Assembly (NCBI GenBank): GCA_031761405.1
Contig: JASEVX010000013.1
Location: forward strand, 43,153,425-43,217,424
DNA length: 64,000 nt
Direction of reading: 5' to 3'
DNA from: Serripes groenlandicus
Lineage: Eukaryota; Mollusca; Bivalvia; Cardiida; Cardiidae
Shown piece by piece: positions 62,641 through 64,000 of this stretch. The translations under genes were made by a program, and so were the position numbers. The first letter of the stretch is position 1. Each line of letters begins with the position of its first letter. The notes under the pieces were generated by a model that worked only from the letters and a program-made list of their open reading frames with translations, made no database searches and was not told the DNA's origin.

Positions 62641-63870
62641 AAAATATTATTTTATTTTAGATAAGTATCAACATAAACTGGTAACATAAACAAAAATGAG
62701 AAATATTTTTTGAAAATATGTCTCAAATAATTATATGTCTGTTTATCGGTCAAACGTCAAAACACTTTCTTCTCAGTTCGAGACCTAGTTTCATATTGCC
62801 AAAATATAAAGGGAAGTAACCGGAAATAAAATGTAAACTAAGGAAAGCGCTTCCATGACATTGACGAGTTATGCAGACAAAAAATATCGCTCGAAAAATT
62901 GATTTCTTATACGTCACGAAACGAATGCATGGGCCGAATTTAGGAGAAAGAAAGATAATAAAGAAATGATTTTTTTTCTCTCGAATGCAGTGGAATAAAA
63001 CATGCACTAAAGCTTTGCCTGATGTTTTATTCACTTTCTTCGATGTCACAACGACTCGATCTTGACACGAGGTCAACATTTCGAAAGAATGTTCAAACAC
63101 CTAATATGACAGATAGCTAGCTATTATTACCCACCTAAATGATTAAACATGTGTGATATTAAATGTTTATTTGGCTTGAAAAAAATAAGAAAATAACAAA
63201 CTCTGATAAACAATAATTTTAGAAATAAAAAAAATCTGGTCTTTCACACCCAATTAATTTCATACTTGCCACCTTTTAAATAGTAATGGGACTCGCAACT
63301 GGCATTTCTCTTGCGCCATATATATATTGTATGCATCAATGATTTAAATAAACAATTTAGCTGATATGGTGTTTCGTATGAGGATAAATTTTAACATCTG
63401 TGAAAAACTTATGATAATTATTTTTTAAAAGGAGGAAGTTCATGTCTTCAACAATTTAAACGTTTTCTCGATGTTTTAAACGTTTAAAGGTTTTCATTGT
63501 TGCTTCAGACATGGAAAGCGTTAAATAGCTTTTTATTGCATGTAGATATAAATCCCAAACTTTATTTGTTGTGGTTAAATTGACAATTACAAAAAATCCA
63601 AAATCCTGACCAAAAGAAATCATGAAATTTGTATGAGGAATTTCAAAAATCACGGAAATTAGTCCTTAATGAAAACATTATGTGTATGTCTAGACTAATG
63701 AAACTAGTGAAAGTCAAGAATACATGTGTGTTAAACAATAAATCAATGCAGTCTTTTCCGGCGCCATTAATGCCTTGCATCAACTTTCTCTTGTAATAAA
63801 AGAGGTAGGTTATGTTTATCTCCAGTATGCTCTATAATGATTAACACTTCTGATTATATGTGTTGGCTTT
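62641..63870. other. No supported gene
   Basis: AT-rich. The 116-codon minus frame at 62750-63100 has no recognisable motif. 63160-63260 resembles 29797-29960. Confidence 0.4.
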
Positions 63871-63874
63871 TAAC

Positions 63875-64000
63875 CATTTTCCACATACAGACGCTTTCTG
63901 ATGCCTCTGCAATAGACGCACTTGTAACAATGTTTTTCTGTTTTTGTCTCTTTACAATTATTATACATTCATTTGTAGAAATGTTTCCCACTTTTGTCAA
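63875..64000. mobile_element. P3 MITE cut by the window edge
   Basis: TTAACCATTTTCCACATACA, CGCTTTCTGATGCCTCTGCA, continuing to the end of the window. Confidence 0.7.

Noticed and set aside
62750..63100. 116-codon minus-strand frame
   Set aside because: No motif, no splice or codon evidence, AT-rich surroundings; chance frame.

Overview
The window is eukaryotic. Genes are split by GT-AG introns, there is no operon structure, and most of the DNA is AT-rich intron and intergenic sequence packed with tandem repeats and small transposable elements. The two best genes, the dispersed TGACC-rich repeat at 12.7-13.5 kb and the tRNA-headed SINEs all suggest a mollusc, most likely a bivalve. That assignment is inference from gene style and repeat content. 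There is a 200-N assembly gap at 27370-27569.

Layout. 1-0.7 kb is a CTGT/CT microsatellite. 1.57-7.74 kb holds a four-exon flavin-containing monooxygenase (FMO-like) gene on the + strand. It is complete in phase (480 codons) but carries a TGA where a conserved Trp is expected. Its first intron contains a miniature LTR element with a primer-binding site. 8.6-14.2 kb holds scattered exons of a SAM-like/transposon-type gene, degraded or mis-assembled, interrupted by a palindromic minisatellite element (10361-11456) and by a mollusc-type tandem repeat. 14.8-27.2 kb is almost entirely satellite, microsatellite, SINE and MITE sequence. It includes an 88-89 bp satellite, a 65 bp satellite with a strict two-unit higher-order pattern, GTAA arrays, and a ~105 bp satellite with a 771 bp higher-order repeat.

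28.4-46.07 kb is a selenium-binding protein 1 / methanethiol oxidase gene (SELENBP1 type). Nine coding exons are visible (numbered 2-10; the first, very short exon was not found). Exons 5-10 are clean. Exons 2, 3 and 4, nearest the assembly gap, each contain small extra bases that break the frame although the homology continues across them. 46.1-64 kb has no gene I can support. It is a graveyard of MITEs, SINEs, inverted and direct repeats, and a 1.6 kb solo-LTR-like insertion lodged inside a SINE.

Mobile-element picture. Three MITE families recur through the window. Family P1 has TGAGCCGTCCC termini and TA target duplications (Tc1/mariner-like). Families P2 (TTAACCCTTTCAGCGCC termini) and P3 (TTAACCCTTTCCCTCATA termini) both sit at TTAA and look like piggyBac-type MITEs. 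The names P1-P3 are mine. The FMO and SELENBP1 genes both act in small-molecule sulfur/nitrogen redox chemistry by family knowledge, but nothing in the sequence shows they work together.
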